Part shown: piece after piece, positions 44,744-53,811 of the stretch
Position numbering within the stretch: the first letter of the stretch is position 1
Layout: every line of letters begins with the position of its first letter
Source: Chloroflexota bacterium
GTDB taxonomy: Bacteria > Chloroflexota > Dehalococcoidia > UBA1151 > TMED-70
NCBI GenBank assembly: GCA_002719425.1
Contig: PBHA01000004.1
Span: 152,981-216,980, forward strand
DNA length: 64,000 nucleotides
Reading direction: 5' to 3'
The notes under the pieces: model-generated
What the model was told of the DNA's origin: nothing
What the model saw: only the letters and a program-made list of their open reading frames with translations
The model's database searches: none
Program-made: the position numbers and the translations under genes

Positions 44744-45475
44744 ATGGCAAAAAAACTAATTTTTGATTCATTCATAAAAGCTCTCGATTGTGTAACTGAT
44801 AATTCCTCAATAATGATAGGTGGATTTGGTGTGCAAGGAGGTCAACCAACAAAACTTATGATTGCTCTAAGAGATTCAAACTTAAAAAATCTAACCTTAA
44901 TTGGAAATGTTGCAGGAATTTCTATGATTACTGGGTACGGATGGAAAAAAAATGATTCTCATAAAATTATTGATCAAAGTATTTTCTTTGAGAATAAGCA
45001 GGTAAAAAAAATAATTTGTTCTTTTCCTATTCCAGCTCAAAGAGATCCAATATCAGAAATTGAAAAAGCTTGGATTAATAAAGAAACAAAAGTGGAAATT
45101 ATTCCACAAGGAACTCTAGCAGAAAAAATCAGAGCAGCAGGAGCAGGAATTCCTGCTTTTTACACAAAAACAGGAGTGGGAACAATTATTGAAAAAAATA
45201 AAGAAACAAAAATTTTTGATGGAGAGAAATTTATTTTAGAGCATGCATTGAGTGCAGATATTGCTTTTATAAAGTCTGACTTAGCTGATGAAAATGGAAA
45301 TCTTGTATACAAAGGAGCATCAAGAGCATTTAACCCTATAATGGCTACAGCAGCAAAAATTACTATTGTGGAAGCTGATCGTATAGTTTCTTCAAAAAAA
45401 ATTGATCCTGAAAGAATAGGGACTCCTGGTATATATGTGGATAGAATAGTGAGTGAAAATATTGACTTATCCTAA
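44744..45475 (+). CDS. 3-oxoacid CoA-transferase-like subunit A
   Basis: Alpha subunit of a two-subunit CoA-transferase. MIGGFGVQGGQPTKLMIAL is the family signature and PQGTLAEKIRAAGAGIPAFYTKTGVGT matches subunit A of the succinyl-CoA:3-oxoacid group. The 243 residues are typical. The partner (subunit B) begins 22 bases before its stop. With the enolase upstream, the pair may activate a carboxylic acid for further breakdown. Confidence 0.9.
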   Translation: MAKKLIFDSFIKALDCVTDNSSIMIGGFGVQGGQPTKLMIALRDSNLKNLTLIGNVAGISMITGYGWKKNDSHKIIDQSIFFENKQVKKIICSFPIPAQRDPISEIEKAWINKETKVEIIPQGTLAEKIRAAGAGIPAFYTKTGVGTIIEKNKETKIFDGEKFILEHALSADIAFIKSDLADENGNLVYKGASRAFNPIMATAAKITIVEADRIVSSKKIDPERIGTPGIYVDRIVSENIDLS

Positions 45476-46133
45476 GAAATTAACAAAGGAAGATATTGCT
45501 TTTAGAGCATCGCTTGAACTTCCTGAAAATTCCTATGTAAATTTAGGTATAGGTTTACCATCCCTTTGTGCTAAGTACCTTGATCCCAAAAAAAATATTA
45601 CCTTTCAAGCTGAAAATGGAATATTAGGATTTGATCAAATAGCTAAAGAAACAGAACAGGATGAAAACCTAGTAGATGCAGGTGGGCAATTTTTAATTCA
45701 AAATCCTGGGATTTCATTTTTTGATTCAGCTGATTCATTCGCAATGATTAGAGGAGGTCATTTGGATGTGACTGTACTAGGAGGATTGCAAGTTTCACAG
45801 AATGGAGATTTGGCTAATTGGATGATTAAATCAAGAGGTATTGGTTCAATTGGAGGAGCTATGGATCTCGTGGTAGGGGCAAAACAGGTAATCGTAACTA
45901 TGGAACATATCACAAAGGACAATCAATATAAAATACTTAATCAATGCAATTTTCCAATAACTGGAATTAATTGTGTTAATAAAATAATTACCGACATAGC
46001 CGTAATGGAAATAAATTCTGGAGGTTTAATTCTCACAGAGATTGCAAAAGGATGGAATATTGATGATGTCCAAGCCTTAACACAACCAAGACTAAATATT
46101 TCAAATAAATTAGGGGAATATAAAATTAGATGA
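45453..46133 (+). CDS. 3-oxoacid CoA-transferase-like subunit B
   Basis: Beta subunit carrying the catalytic Glu in FQAENGILGFD (about residue 53). VNLGIGLPSLCAKYL, FFDSADSFAMIRGGHLDVTVLGGLQVSQNGDLANWM and GSIGGAMDLV are characteristic. The frame opens at GTG within the end of subunit A; a TTG nine bases later is an alternative. It ends in an ATGA overlap with a small membrane protein gene. Substrate is not known; acetoacetate or another short acid is possible. Confidence 0.9.
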   Translation: MKILTYPKKLTKEDIAFRASLELPENSYVNLGIGLPSLCAKYLDPKKNITFQAENGILGFDQIAKETEQDENLVDAGGQFLIQNPGISFFDSADSFAMIRGGHLDVTVLGGLQVSQNGDLANWMIKSRGIGSIGGAMDLVVGAKQVIVTMEHITKDNQYKILNQCNFPITGINCVNKIITDIAVMEINSGGLILTEIAKGWNIDDVQALTQPRLNISNKLGEYKIR

Positions 46134-46360
46134 TAATAAGTTTAAAATTTATAAGAAAATTTTTATTAACAATTAATTGGATAACTCTGGGTAGTATAGT
46201 TGTTATTATTGGGAGTTTTCTAGGTATATGTTTACTTGTTGCAATCATTCTACATTTTTTGATTAATCGGATTTTTGGATATAGTGGCAATAAAGATTTA
46301 GATTATAAGGATAAAGTAACTTCAAAGGCTAAAGAACTTTTTAATAGATATAAACATTAG
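46130..46360 (+). CDS. small single-pass or two-pass membrane protein (76 aa)
   Basis: No family recognised. Basic N-terminus (MIISLKFIRKFL), then one long hydrophobic stretch of about 30-35 residues (ITLGSIVVIIGSFLGICLLVAIILHFL), and a charged tail with many Lys. The ATGA overlap with the CoA-transferase B gene implies coupled translation; whether it has anything to do with the enzyme is unknown. It is clearly in frame and open, and longer than a chance ORF at this junction. Confidence 0.6.
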   Translation: MIISLKFIRKFLLTINWITLGSIVVIIGSFLGICLLVAIILHFLINRIFGYSGNKDLDYKDKVTSKAKELFNRYKH

Positions 46361-46388
46361 AATTATATTGATTGATTAAAAATCAAAT

Positions 46389-47393
46389 CTATCTAATATC
46401 TAAGATCAATTTTCCAAAATTGTCACCTTCAAATAACTTCATAAATGTCTTAGGCATATTTTCAAAACCTTTATAAATATCCTCCTTATAAACAATATCT
46501 CCGCTTCTTATCCATTCAGATAAGGCTGTCATAGCTTCAGGATATTTATGCTCAAAATTGAAAACTATAAATCCTTGCATCAGTGATTGTTTTGTAAGTA
46601 ATGTTCTTGCTACTCTAGGTCCCATTGGAGGAGAAGGAGCATTGTAATTCGCAATTTGTCCGCATACTGCAGTTCTTGAAAAGGTAGATATGTGATTTAG
46701 TACAGCATCTGAAATTTCTCCTCCCACATTATCGAAATACATATTAATAAAATCTTCACCCATCAAGCCTAGAGCATTATTAATATCTTCAGTTTTGTAA
46801 TTCAAACATTTATCAAATTTTAATATATCTGTACAATAATTGACTTTTTCATCACTTCCAGCAATACCAATAACTCTGCATCCCATTATCTTAGCTATTT
46901 GCCCAACGATTGATCCAACAGCTCCAGATGCCGCTGATATAACAATAGTTTCTCCAGGTTTAGGTTTGCATATCTCTAGAAATCCTAGGTACGCAGTTCT
47001 ACCAGGCATTCCTAAAACTCCTAAAGAATATGTTATTGGTAGATCTTTATCTTGAGTAATCTTTGTAGCTTGGTGCTCATCAATAGTGGCATACTCTTGC
47101 CAGCCAATTTTTGCATTTACCATATCCCCTACTTTTAGAAATTTTGATTTTGATTCAATTATTTCTCCAATCACCTCGCCTTCCATTACACCTCCAATTT
47201 CGACAGGCTTTGAGTATGAAGGCCCTGAATTCATTCTTCCTCTCATGTAAGGATCTAATGATAAAAAATGAGTTTTTACAACAACTTCTCCGTAATCGGG
47301 ATTATTAATTTCAGATTCCTTAATTTCAAAATCTTCTTCTATATTCGGAATCCCATTAGGCCTTTTACATAAAGTCCACTGTTTATTTTTCAT
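46389..47393 (-). CDS. MDR-family NADPH oxidoreductase (CurA / prostaglandin reductase-like)
   Basis: A 334-residue zinc-independent medium-chain reductase for alpha,beta-unsaturated ketones or aldehydes. SLDPYMRGRMN and PVEIGGVMEGEVIGEI are typical of the CurA/PTGR group; the cofactor loop is SAASGAVGSIVGQIAKIMG and MYFDNVGGE follows. A full AAAGGAGG Shine-Dalgarno six bases before the ATG is the strongest in the window, so this gene may be well translated. Confidence 0.9.
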   Translation of the reverse strand: MKNKQWTLCKRPNGIPNIEEDFEIKESEINNPDYGEVVVKTHFLSLDPYMRGRMNSGPSYSKPVEIGGVMEGEVIGEIIESKSKFLKVGDMVNAKIGWQEYATIDEHQATKITQDKDLPITYSLGVLGMPGRTAYLGFLEICKPKPGETIVISAASGAVGSIVGQIAKIMGCRVIGIAGSDEKVNYCTDILKFDKCLNYKTEDINNALGLMGEDFINMYFDNVGGEISDAVLNHISTFSRTAVCGQIANYNAPSPPMGPRVARTLLTKQSLMQGFIVFNFEHKYPEAMTALSEWIRSGDIVYKEDIYKGFENMPKTFMKLFEGDNFGKLILDIR

Positions 47394-47399
47394 AATAAT

Positions 47400-47407
47400 C
47401 CTCCTTT
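47400..47407 (-). promoter_or_regulatory. unusually strong Shine-Dalgarno of the MDR reductase gene
   Basis: AAAGGAGG on the minus strand, six bases before the ATG, an eight-base match to the 16S anti-SD. Most genes here have weaker 4-5 base matches. Confidence 0.8.
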
Positions 47408-48260
47408 AAAAGTTTATTTCTAATAAATCTTTTCCAACTATAACATTACCATTAAAATTAATTGCTAATTCTTCAAGCCATATTTTATCTAAATCAAATT
47501 TAGGAGAACCTGTTGGAACGAGATGGTTTAATACAAGATTTTTAACTTTTGCTTTTGATGCAATTATTCCTAATTCTTTTGTTGAAGTATGCCCATTTAC
47601 AATATGCCTTCTAAACTCATTATTTCCTGGGTAAGTTTTATTAATGATGTCATCAACGCCATCAAGATTTAATACTTCATGAATTAAAAAATCAACTCCA
47701 TTAGAAAATTTAATCATCTTATCACTTTTTGATGTGTCCCCAGAAAATACAATTTCTTTGTTATACACATTAAATTTGAAGGCATAACTAGGAATTGCCT
47801 CACCGTGTGGCACTGTAATACATTCAACATCTAAGTTTTTATCACCATAAATAATTTCTTCTTTAAGTATTTCATTTACTTTAAAGAAAGATTTAAAATC
47901 AGGTCTATTTTCATGTTTTATTCTTAGATTGATATCCCAACTCATAAAATTACAATAAGAATTTATCATTTGACCTAATGGCTTTGGACCAAAACATTCA
48001 ATTATACCTTTATGTCCACTTTGCCAAGATCTTAGTAACAAAGTTCCTATGTCAGCTACATGGTCTGAATGATTATGTGTGATGAAAATGGCCTTGATTT
48101 TTAATGGATCCAAATCGGCTTTTGCTAATTGATTGCAAATTCCATCTCCTGTATCGATAATATATATTTCATCATTGATAATTAAAGCATTTGAAGGTTG
48201 CGATCTTGCAGCCCAAATTCTTGGTCCACCACCAGTTCCGAGTAATACTATTTTGTTCAT
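47406..48260 (-). CDS. metallo-beta-lactamase-fold hydrolase (RNase Z/arylsulfatase-like)
   Basis: A 284-residue MBL hydrolase. GTGGGPR at the N-terminus and the zinc motif ITHNHSDHVADI (His-x-His-x-Asp-His), a later His in TVPHGEAIPSYA, the Asp in VFSGDTSKSD and a C-terminal His in VLNHLVPTG are all present. The overall pattern is that of the RNase Z/cyclic phosphodiesterase/arylsulfatase group. Substrate unknown. It is followed after 12 bases by the MDR reductase gene. Confidence 0.87.
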   Translation of the reverse strand: MNKIVLLGTGGGPRIWAARSQPSNALIINDEIYIIDTGDGICNQLAKADLDPLKIKAIFITHNHSDHVADIGTLLLRSWQSGHKGIIECFGPKPLGQMINSYCNFMSWDINLRIKHENRPDFKSFFKVNEILKEEIIYGDKNLDVECITVPHGEAIPSYAFKFNVYNKEIVFSGDTSKSDKMIKFSNGVDFLIHEVLNLDGVDDIINKTYPGNNEFRRHIVNGHTSTKELGIIASKAKVKNLVLNHLVPTGSPKFDLDKIWLEELAINFNGNVIVGKDLLEINF

Positions 48261-48326
48261 AAAGTTATTTTATAAGATTTATATTTATTTATTCACATAT
48301 TTACGTTATGCTAAATATATTACTAA

Positions 48327-49205
48327 ATGCATATAGAGGTAATCTTGAAAAATTTTGTTGATTTAGAGTTAAGAGATCCTATTCTTCTTTGCAGTTGGCA
48401 AGGTTGGCCTGATGCAGCTGAATCTGCTACTAAGTCTATTGAAGAAATACTTTCACAAAAAGACCCTATTGAAACACTTTCTTTAAATTCAGAAGAATAT
48501 TACATATACTCTGATAAGAGGCCTCATGTTTCAAATCCAAAACCTCAAAGTAGAAAAATAGATTGGCCCGAAAATAAATTTTCTTTTATTAAGACTAATA
48601 ATGAAAATGACTTAATAATTTTCCAGGGTGTTGAACCTGACTTATACTGGAAAAAATATATTAAAGAATTTCTATCTCTTATAAAATTCTATGATGTGAA
48701 TCAAGTAATTATGGTAGGTTCATTATTAGATTCTGTTCCACACACTAGAGACCCAAGGATAAGTATTACTGCTACTAGATCGGAAAATAATAAATTTTTG
48801 AAAGGTCAAAAATTTTCAGTTCCTACCTATGAAGGTCCAGCAGGAATAACGTCGGCCATAGGTGAAAGGCTAGATATAAAAAAAATATCATCCATATCTA
48901 TATGGGGTCATACTCCTCATTATCTACAAGTTACACACAATCCAATTTTGTCATTTGCAATCATGAAAAAATTAGATGATATATTAGATCTTAATGTAAA
49001 TTTTGATAAGATTTCTAAAAGATCCGAAGAGTTTAGATCATCTTTAAATTTAGCATTAGAAGATCATAAAGAAATAACTAAATATGTCGAAAGATTAGAA
49101 GAGTCATACGATACTGAAGAAATGTCAAAAATAGATCCTGAACCAAAACTTATAATCAAGGATTTAGAAAATTTTCTGAAAGAATCTAGAGAAAATCAAA
49201 ATTGA
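48327..49205 (+). CDS. PAC2-family protein (proteasome-assembly-chaperone fold)
   Basis: A 292-residue protein with the PAC2 signature LRDPILLCSWQGWPDAAESATKSIEEIL and later GVEPDLYWKKYIKEFLSLIKF, VGSLLDSVPHTRDPRI and YEGPAGITSAIGER. This family is common in archaea, actinobacteria and Chloroflexota; its bacterial role is not established. The ATG is kept, but AGAGG just before a TTG at 48345 makes that a plausible start six codons later. A C-terminal Glu/Lys-rich helical tail extends beyond the core. Confidence 0.87.
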   Translation: MHIEVILKNFVDLELRDPILLCSWQGWPDAAESATKSIEEILSQKDPIETLSLNSEEYYIYSDKRPHVSNPKPQSRKIDWPENKFSFIKTNNENDLIIFQGVEPDLYWKKYIKEFLSLIKFYDVNQVIMVGSLLDSVPHTRDPRISITATRSENNKFLKGQKFSVPTYEGPAGITSAIGERLDIKKISSISIWGHTPHYLQVTHNPILSFAIMKKLDDILDLNVNFDKISKRSEEFRSSLNLALEDHKEITKYVERLEESYDTEEMSKIDPEPKLIIKDLENFLKESRENQN

Positions 49206-49831
49206 AATCATTAGATAAAATACTCAATTCAAATATCTCTGAGATTGGATTTAATAAACATAATAATGAAAATCATTCAAAACTTAGCATAATAGGCTTA
49301 ACAACTCAGAGTATAAATTTTGATAAATTTGATTGCGATTCTTTTGTTTCTGATTTTTATGATCCCAAATCAAATAAAAGTTTTGGAAAATATATTTCTA
49401 AAAATGATACTAATGATTCAGTAGAAAAATTTGACTTCATAATAATCATAAATCCTGAAAATTCTAATATTAATTTTTTTAGCTATGATAATCCCATAGG
49501 ATTTCAAATAAAACATGATTTAGAGATTTCTGACTTAAGATTATCTACTTTAGATTCCTTAAATTTTGATATTTGTATTTATGAAGCTAGCGATATAAAT
49601 ATCTCAAACCTAAATAATATTTTAAGCATCAAGGATAAGATAAACTCAATAAGATCTAATTGGTTTATTTATCTTGATAAAAAAGACTATTCAGAAGATA
49701 ACTTACAGTTTATTTATGACCTAGGATTTATTGGAATAGTAATTAATTTGGATAAAATAAATATTAAGGATTTTAAAAATATAAAAAAAATGACTAATAA
49801 AGTTAGAGATAGTAAAAATGGGAAAATTTGA
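49202..49831 (+). CDS. protein of unknown function (209 aa)
   Basis: Not recognised. Rich in Asn, Asp, Ser and Ile, no cysteine cluster or membrane helix. The C-terminal half (NWFIYLDKKDYSEDNLQFIYDLGFIGIVINLDKI) alternates predicted helices and strands and loosely suggests the end of a TIM barrel. It starts at TTG in a TTGA overlap with the PAC2 gene and overlaps the TyrA-like gene by 14 bases, so it is in a tight operon and not a chance ORF. Confidence 0.7.
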   Translation: MKSLDKILNSNISEIGFNKHNNENHSKLSIIGLTTQSINFDKFDCDSFVSDFYDPKSNKSFGKYISKNDTNDSVEKFDFIIIINPENSNINFFSYDNPIGFQIKHDLEISDLRLSTLDSLNFDICIYEASDINISNLNNILSIKDKINSIRSNWFIYLDKKDYSEDNLQFIYDLGFIGIVINLDKINIKDFKNIKKMTNKVRDSKNGKI

Positions 49832-50804
49832 TAATAAAACAATTTCAATCTATGGTCTAGGAAGCATAGGCTTTAATATTGGTCAATCATTACTAAAAAA
49901 GAATGAAAAAATGATTGTTCACGGGTTTGATATAAAAGAAGAAAAAATGACTATAGCAAAGCAATCAAACGCAATTTCAAAACAAATGAAAAGCTATATT
50001 GATTCTGTAAATGAGTGTGAAATAATTATTCTTTCAGTTCCAACATCCTCTGTTTATGAGATTTTTGAAAGTATCGGTAACCATATATCTGAAAAAACTA
50101 TAATTATTGATATTTGTTCTTCAAAAAGAGCTGTAAGTGAATGGGCGAATGATTTGTTACCTAATAATGAAGTAATTGGAATTTATCCTTTTATAACAGG
50201 TGATTCTATATTAAGTAACAATTGGGGAGTTATATCGTATAAATCAACAAAGAATAATTCAACTGAATCAGTAAATCTTCTAGTAAGTGAACTTGAAGGT
50301 ATGAAAATTAATTTAGATCTAGCAGAACATGATAGTTATATTGCTCTTACTGAGGCAATGCCTATGATAATTGCCTCAAGTCTTCTCAGTATTTCTAACG
50401 ATAGTTCTTCATGGAAAGAAGTTTATAAATATTTTAATAATGATGATTTCAAAATGTTTTCTAGTCCAATAGGTAATGATCCAATAAAGATTTTTTCATC
50501 TATATCTACGAACAATGATTTATTATTAGAGTGGATAAAATTATACATAAGTGAACTAGTAAAAATTCAAAAATTATTAGAAAGCAATTCTGAAGAAGAT
50601 ATTGCTTCTATTGTGAACAAAACTTGGGAAGATAGACTAAAACTTATAAACAATATAGATCCAGGTCTAGACACTGGTGAAAATATAATCCCTTCATCTT
50701 CAGAAAATATATTGTCTCTATTTATAGGTTCAAGAGCAGCCAGATTCTTTTCTAAATCTAAGGAAATAGATAAAGATAAGTATGGTTTTGAGAAGAGAAT
50801 TTAA
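49818..50804 (+). CDS. TyrA-like prephenate/arogenate dehydrogenase domain protein (degenerate active site)
   Basis: A 328-residue protein with an N-terminal Rossmann loop ISIYGLGSIGFNIGQSLL and SVPTSSVYE, IDICSSKRAV as in prephenate dehydrogenases, and AEHDSYIAL further on. Two histidines normally seen are missing: GxHPM is IYPF (Tyr at 123) and the SHLPH-type stretch is TEAMPM (178-183). Catalysis may therefore differ or be lost. Its place just before aroA supports an aromatic-pathway origin. Tyrosine synthesis could depend on another enzyme. Confidence 0.75.
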   Translation: MGKFDNKTISIYGLGSIGFNIGQSLLKKNEKMIVHGFDIKEEKMTIAKQSNAISKQMKSYIDSVNECEIIILSVPTSSVYEIFESIGNHISEKTIIIDICSSKRAVSEWANDLLPNNEVIGIYPFITGDSILSNNWGVISYKSTKNNSTESVNLLVSELEGMKINLDLAEHDSYIALTEAMPMIIASSLLSISNDSSSWKEVYKYFNNDDFKMFSSPIGNDPIKIFSSISTNNDLLLEWIKLYISELVKIQKLLESNSEEDIASIVNKTWEDRLKLINNIDPGLDTGENIIPSSSENILSLFIGSRAARFFSKSKEIDKDKYGFEKRI

Positions 50805-50812
50805 GAGTTATC

Positions 50813-52090
50813 ATGTCATATACACTTAGTAACAAAAAAACATTAAGAGGAGATCTTACTATACCTCCAGATAAATCATTATCTCATAGAGCAGTAATGT
50901 TTAACTCAATAGCAAAGGGAGATGCTAGTATATCTAACTTTTTAATGGGTGAAGATTGTTTGTCTACCATCTCTGTACTTAGAAAACTTGGAGTAAAAAT
51001 AGTAGTTAAAGATAAAAATGTTTTTACCTATGGCCAAGGTATTGAATCATTATGTGCTCCTCAAGAAATTTTAGATGTTGGGAATTCTGGTACTACCATA
51101 AGACTAATGTCTGGGATACTTGCTGGTAGAGATTTTAAGTGTGTTCTAGACGGAGATTCTTCAATCAGAAAAAGACCAATGAATAGAATAATCAAACCAC
51201 TAAATATGATGGGTGCTAACATTTCAGCTAAAAATAATAATGAAAATGCCCCCATTGAGTTTGATGGTGGAAACTTATCATTTATTGAATATGATCTTCC
51301 TGTTGCGAGCGCACAATTAAAAAGCGCACTAATATTAGCAGGAATTAGATCTAATGATGGAATAAAAATTAAAGAAAAAGCTACTTCGAGAGATCATACA
51401 GAAAGATTACTCTCAAATATGGGAGCATCAATTGATATTCAAGGTTTGAATATAACAGTAAAACCATCAATTATTGAATCTAGAGACATAATTGTTCCAG
51501 GAGATATTTCCAGCGCTGCATTTTGGATGGTTGCAGGTTCTATTCATCATGATTCTGAGATAATGATTAGAAATGTTGGGATCAACGAAACTCGATCAGG
51601 AATAATATCTGTATTAGATAGAATGGGTGCATCTTTAGACTTTTATGATAAAAAAGATTATTCTGGAGAGCCTGCATGCGATATTTTGGTAAAAACATCT
51701 AATCTAAAGGGTACAAATATATCAGGAAAAGAAATTCCTTTATTAATTGATGAAATACCAATAATTGCTCTAGCAGCAGTTTTTGCTGAAGGTGAAACGA
51801 TTATTACAGATGCAGAAGAATTAAGATATAAGGAATCTGATAGGATTTCATTAACCGTAAATTGGATGAAAGAAGCAGGTGCTAAAGTTGAAGAATTTCA
51901 AGATGGAATGAAAATTATGGGTACGAATTATTTGTCAGGAGGAACATTTTCATCCCATGGTGATCATAGGCTTGCAATGACTTTAGGTATAGCTAGCTTG
52001 TTTTCTCAAGAATCAATAACAATAAATAACCACGAAGCTTCAAATGTTTCTTACCCAGGTTTTTGGGATAATTTGAATAATTTAGGGTAA
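50813..52090 (+). CDS. aroA: EPSP synthase (3-phosphoshikimate 1-carboxyvinyltransferase)
   Basis: Transfers enolpyruvate from PEP to shikimate-3-phosphate. PPDKSLSHRAVMF, DVGNSGTTIRLMSG, SIRKRPMNRI, VASAQLKSALILAG, SRDHTERLL, DISSAAFWM, ELRYKESDRI and GDHRLAMT are all intact. The GNSGTTIRLMSGILAGR stretch resembles Bacillus-type class II enzymes rather than class I; this is from memory. Length 425. It lies apart from the aroB-K-C-E run, 8 bases after the TyrA-like gene and 1 base before gmk. Confidence 0.97.
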   Translation: MSYTLSNKKTLRGDLTIPPDKSLSHRAVMFNSIAKGDASISNFLMGEDCLSTISVLRKLGVKIVVKDKNVFTYGQGIESLCAPQEILDVGNSGTTIRLMSGILAGRDFKCVLDGDSSIRKRPMNRIIKPLNMMGANISAKNNNENAPIEFDGGNLSFIEYDLPVASAQLKSALILAGIRSNDGIKIKEKATSRDHTERLLSNMGASIDIQGLNITVKPSIIESRDIIVPGDISSAAFWMVAGSIHHDSEIMIRNVGINETRSGIISVLDRMGASLDFYDKKDYSGEPACDILVKTSNLKGTNISGKEIPLLIDEIPIIALAAVFAEGETIITDAEELRYKESDRISLTVNWMKEAGAKVEEFQDGMKIMGTNYLSGGTFSSHGDHRLAMTLGIASLFSQESITINNHEASNVSYPGFWDNLNNLG

Positions 52091-52091
52091 A

Positions 52092-52670
52092 ATGTTGCAA
52101 AATCAAGGACCTAAAATATTCTTAATTTCAGGACCATCAGGAGTTGGTAAAGATTCAATAATAGAAGAATTGAGGAATATTTTTAAAGATTTTCATTTTG
52201 TAGTAACAGCTGTTACTAGAACCAAAAGAAATGCTGAAATTGATGGGGTAAATCATTTTTTTGTTTCTGAACAGAAATTTCAAGAAATGATTGAAAATGA
52301 TGAATTGATTGAATGGTCTAAGGTTTATGGGAACTATTATGGAGTCCCCAAAATTCAAATAGATGAACCAATATCCAAAAATCATTCTGTTTTATTAAGA
52401 GTAGACGTTCAAGGTGCAGAGAAGATTAAGTCTAAAATTCCTTCAGTAATTTCTATTTTTATAAAACCTGAAAGTTTTGACCAAATTAAGAAACATTTAT
52501 CTTCTAGAGGGCAAAATTCTGATGATGATGTTGAAAGAAGAATTGAGGCTGCTAAAGAAGAGGTAAAACTATCTAAAAATTTTGATTATATAATTACTAA
52601 TCAAGAAGGTAATATTCAGTACGTTATTAATCATGTAAAAGATATAATAGTTAAAAATTTAGAAATATGA
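52092..52670 (+). CDS. gmk: guanylate kinase
   Basis: Phosphorylates GMP to GDP. The P-loop GPSGVGKDS is at residues 13-21; TAVTRTKRNAEIDGVNHFFVS and EWSKVYGNYYGVPK hold the GMP-binding Arg and Tyr; RVDVQGAEKIKSK and SRGQNSDDDVERRIEAAKEE follow. The 192 residues are normal. It overlaps the glycerate kinase start by ATGA. Confidence 0.96.
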   Translation: MLQNQGPKIFLISGPSGVGKDSIIEELRNIFKDFHFVVTAVTRTKRNAEIDGVNHFFVSEQKFQEMIENDELIEWSKVYGNYYGVPKIQIDEPISKNHSVLLRVDVQGAEKIKSKIPSVISIFIKPESFDQIKKHLSSRGQNSDDDVERRIEAAKEEVKLSKNFDYIITNQEGNIQYVINHVKDIIVKNLEI

Positions 52671-53803
52671 AAATAAAAAAAATATTAATTTCTCCTCAAG
52701 AATTTAAAGAAAGTCTTACAGGTCTAGAAGTAGCAAGTGCAATTCAAGAGGGAATAAGAAAAGTAGATTCAAAAATTATAACTAATTTAGTACCGGTAGC
52801 AGATGGAGGCGACGGGACATTACAGACGATGGTTGATGTTACTGGAGGGAAAATCATCAATGAAACAGTTAGAGACCCTTTAGGAAGAAATATAAAGTCT
52901 GTATGGGGAAAGTTAGGTGATGATAGTAGTGCAGTAATAGAAATGGCGAAAGCCTCAGGCTTAGCATTATTGGAAGAAAGTGAAAAATCAGCTACATTGA
53001 CTTCAACTTATGGTACAGGGCAATTATTTAAATCTGCACTTGATCAAGGAATAAATAACTTTATTGTTGGTATAGGTGGTAGTGCTACTAATGATGGTGG
53101 TGCTGGATTTGTTTCTGCACTGGGAGCAAGGCTATATGATGAAAATGGGCAAGATGTTGAGGCTAACGGAATAAACTTAAATTCAATAAGAAATATAGAT
53201 ATGTCTAATTTTGATTCAAGAGTAAAAAATATTTCTGTAAGAGTAGCTTGTGATGTTACAAATCCTTTATGTGGAAATGAGGGAGCTTCAGCTATTTTTG
53301 GACCTCAAAAAGGTGCAACTCCTGAGGAAGTGAATATTTTAGATAAAAACCTTCTTCATTGGGCATCAATAATAAAAGATCAGTTAGGTAAAGATATATT
53401 AAATGTTCCTGGAGCAGGAGCTGCAGGAGGTCTTGGTGCGGGATTAATGGCTTTCACGGATGCAGAATTATCTATTGGAGCAAACATAGTTTTAGATTCA
53501 CTAAACTATGATGATCATTTGAAAGATGTAGATCTAGTAATAGTAGGTGAAGGAAGCACCGATAAATCAACACAATTTAATAAGTCTCCTGTAGCTGTAG
53601 CTATGAGAGCGAAAAAATTTGGCATTCCTGTTATTTGTTTATCTGGATCTATTAGTGAAGGTTATGATGAATCAAGAAATTTAGGAATATCTTCATTTTT
53701 CAGTATAGTTTCTGGACCTACTGAATTAAAATATGCTATTGAAAATGCTCATGAATTAATTGTAAAATCAACAGAGGAAATTATTAGATCCTTGTTACTT
53801 TAG
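52667..53803 (+). CDS. glycerate kinase (GarK/GlxK family)
   Basis: Phosphorylates D-glycerate. ISPQEFKESLTGLEVASAIQEG and PVADGGDGTLQTMVD are the family signatures, GIGGSATNDGGAGFVSALGA is the central glycine-rich site and GAGAAGGLGAGLMAF follows. Length 378 matches class I bacterial glycerate kinases, which usually make 2-phosphoglycerate. Glycerate could come from the tartronate/hydroxyacid enzymes elsewhere in the window. The start codon lies in an ATGA overlap with gmk. Confidence 0.94.
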   Translation: MKIKKILISPQEFKESLTGLEVASAIQEGIRKVDSKIITNLVPVADGGDGTLQTMVDVTGGKIINETVRDPLGRNIKSVWGKLGDDSSAVIEMAKASGLALLEESEKSATLTSTYGTGQLFKSALDQGINNFIVGIGGSATNDGGAGFVSALGARLYDENGQDVEANGINLNSIRNIDMSNFDSRVKNISVRVACDVTNPLCGNEGASAIFGPQKGATPEEVNILDKNLLHWASIIKDQLGKDILNVPGAGAAGGLGAGLMAFTDAELSIGANIVLDSLNYDDHLKDVDLVIVGEGSTDKSTQFNKSPVAVAMRAKKFGIPVICLSGSISEGYDESRNLGISSFFSIVSGPTELKYAIENAHELIVKSTEEIIRSLLL

Positions 53804-53811
53804 GAGAAAAA

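Noticed and set aside
46361..46388. Terminator between the small membrane protein and MDR reductase genes
   Set aside because: TTGATT/AATCAA forms only a six-base AT-rich stem with no T run, too weak to call.
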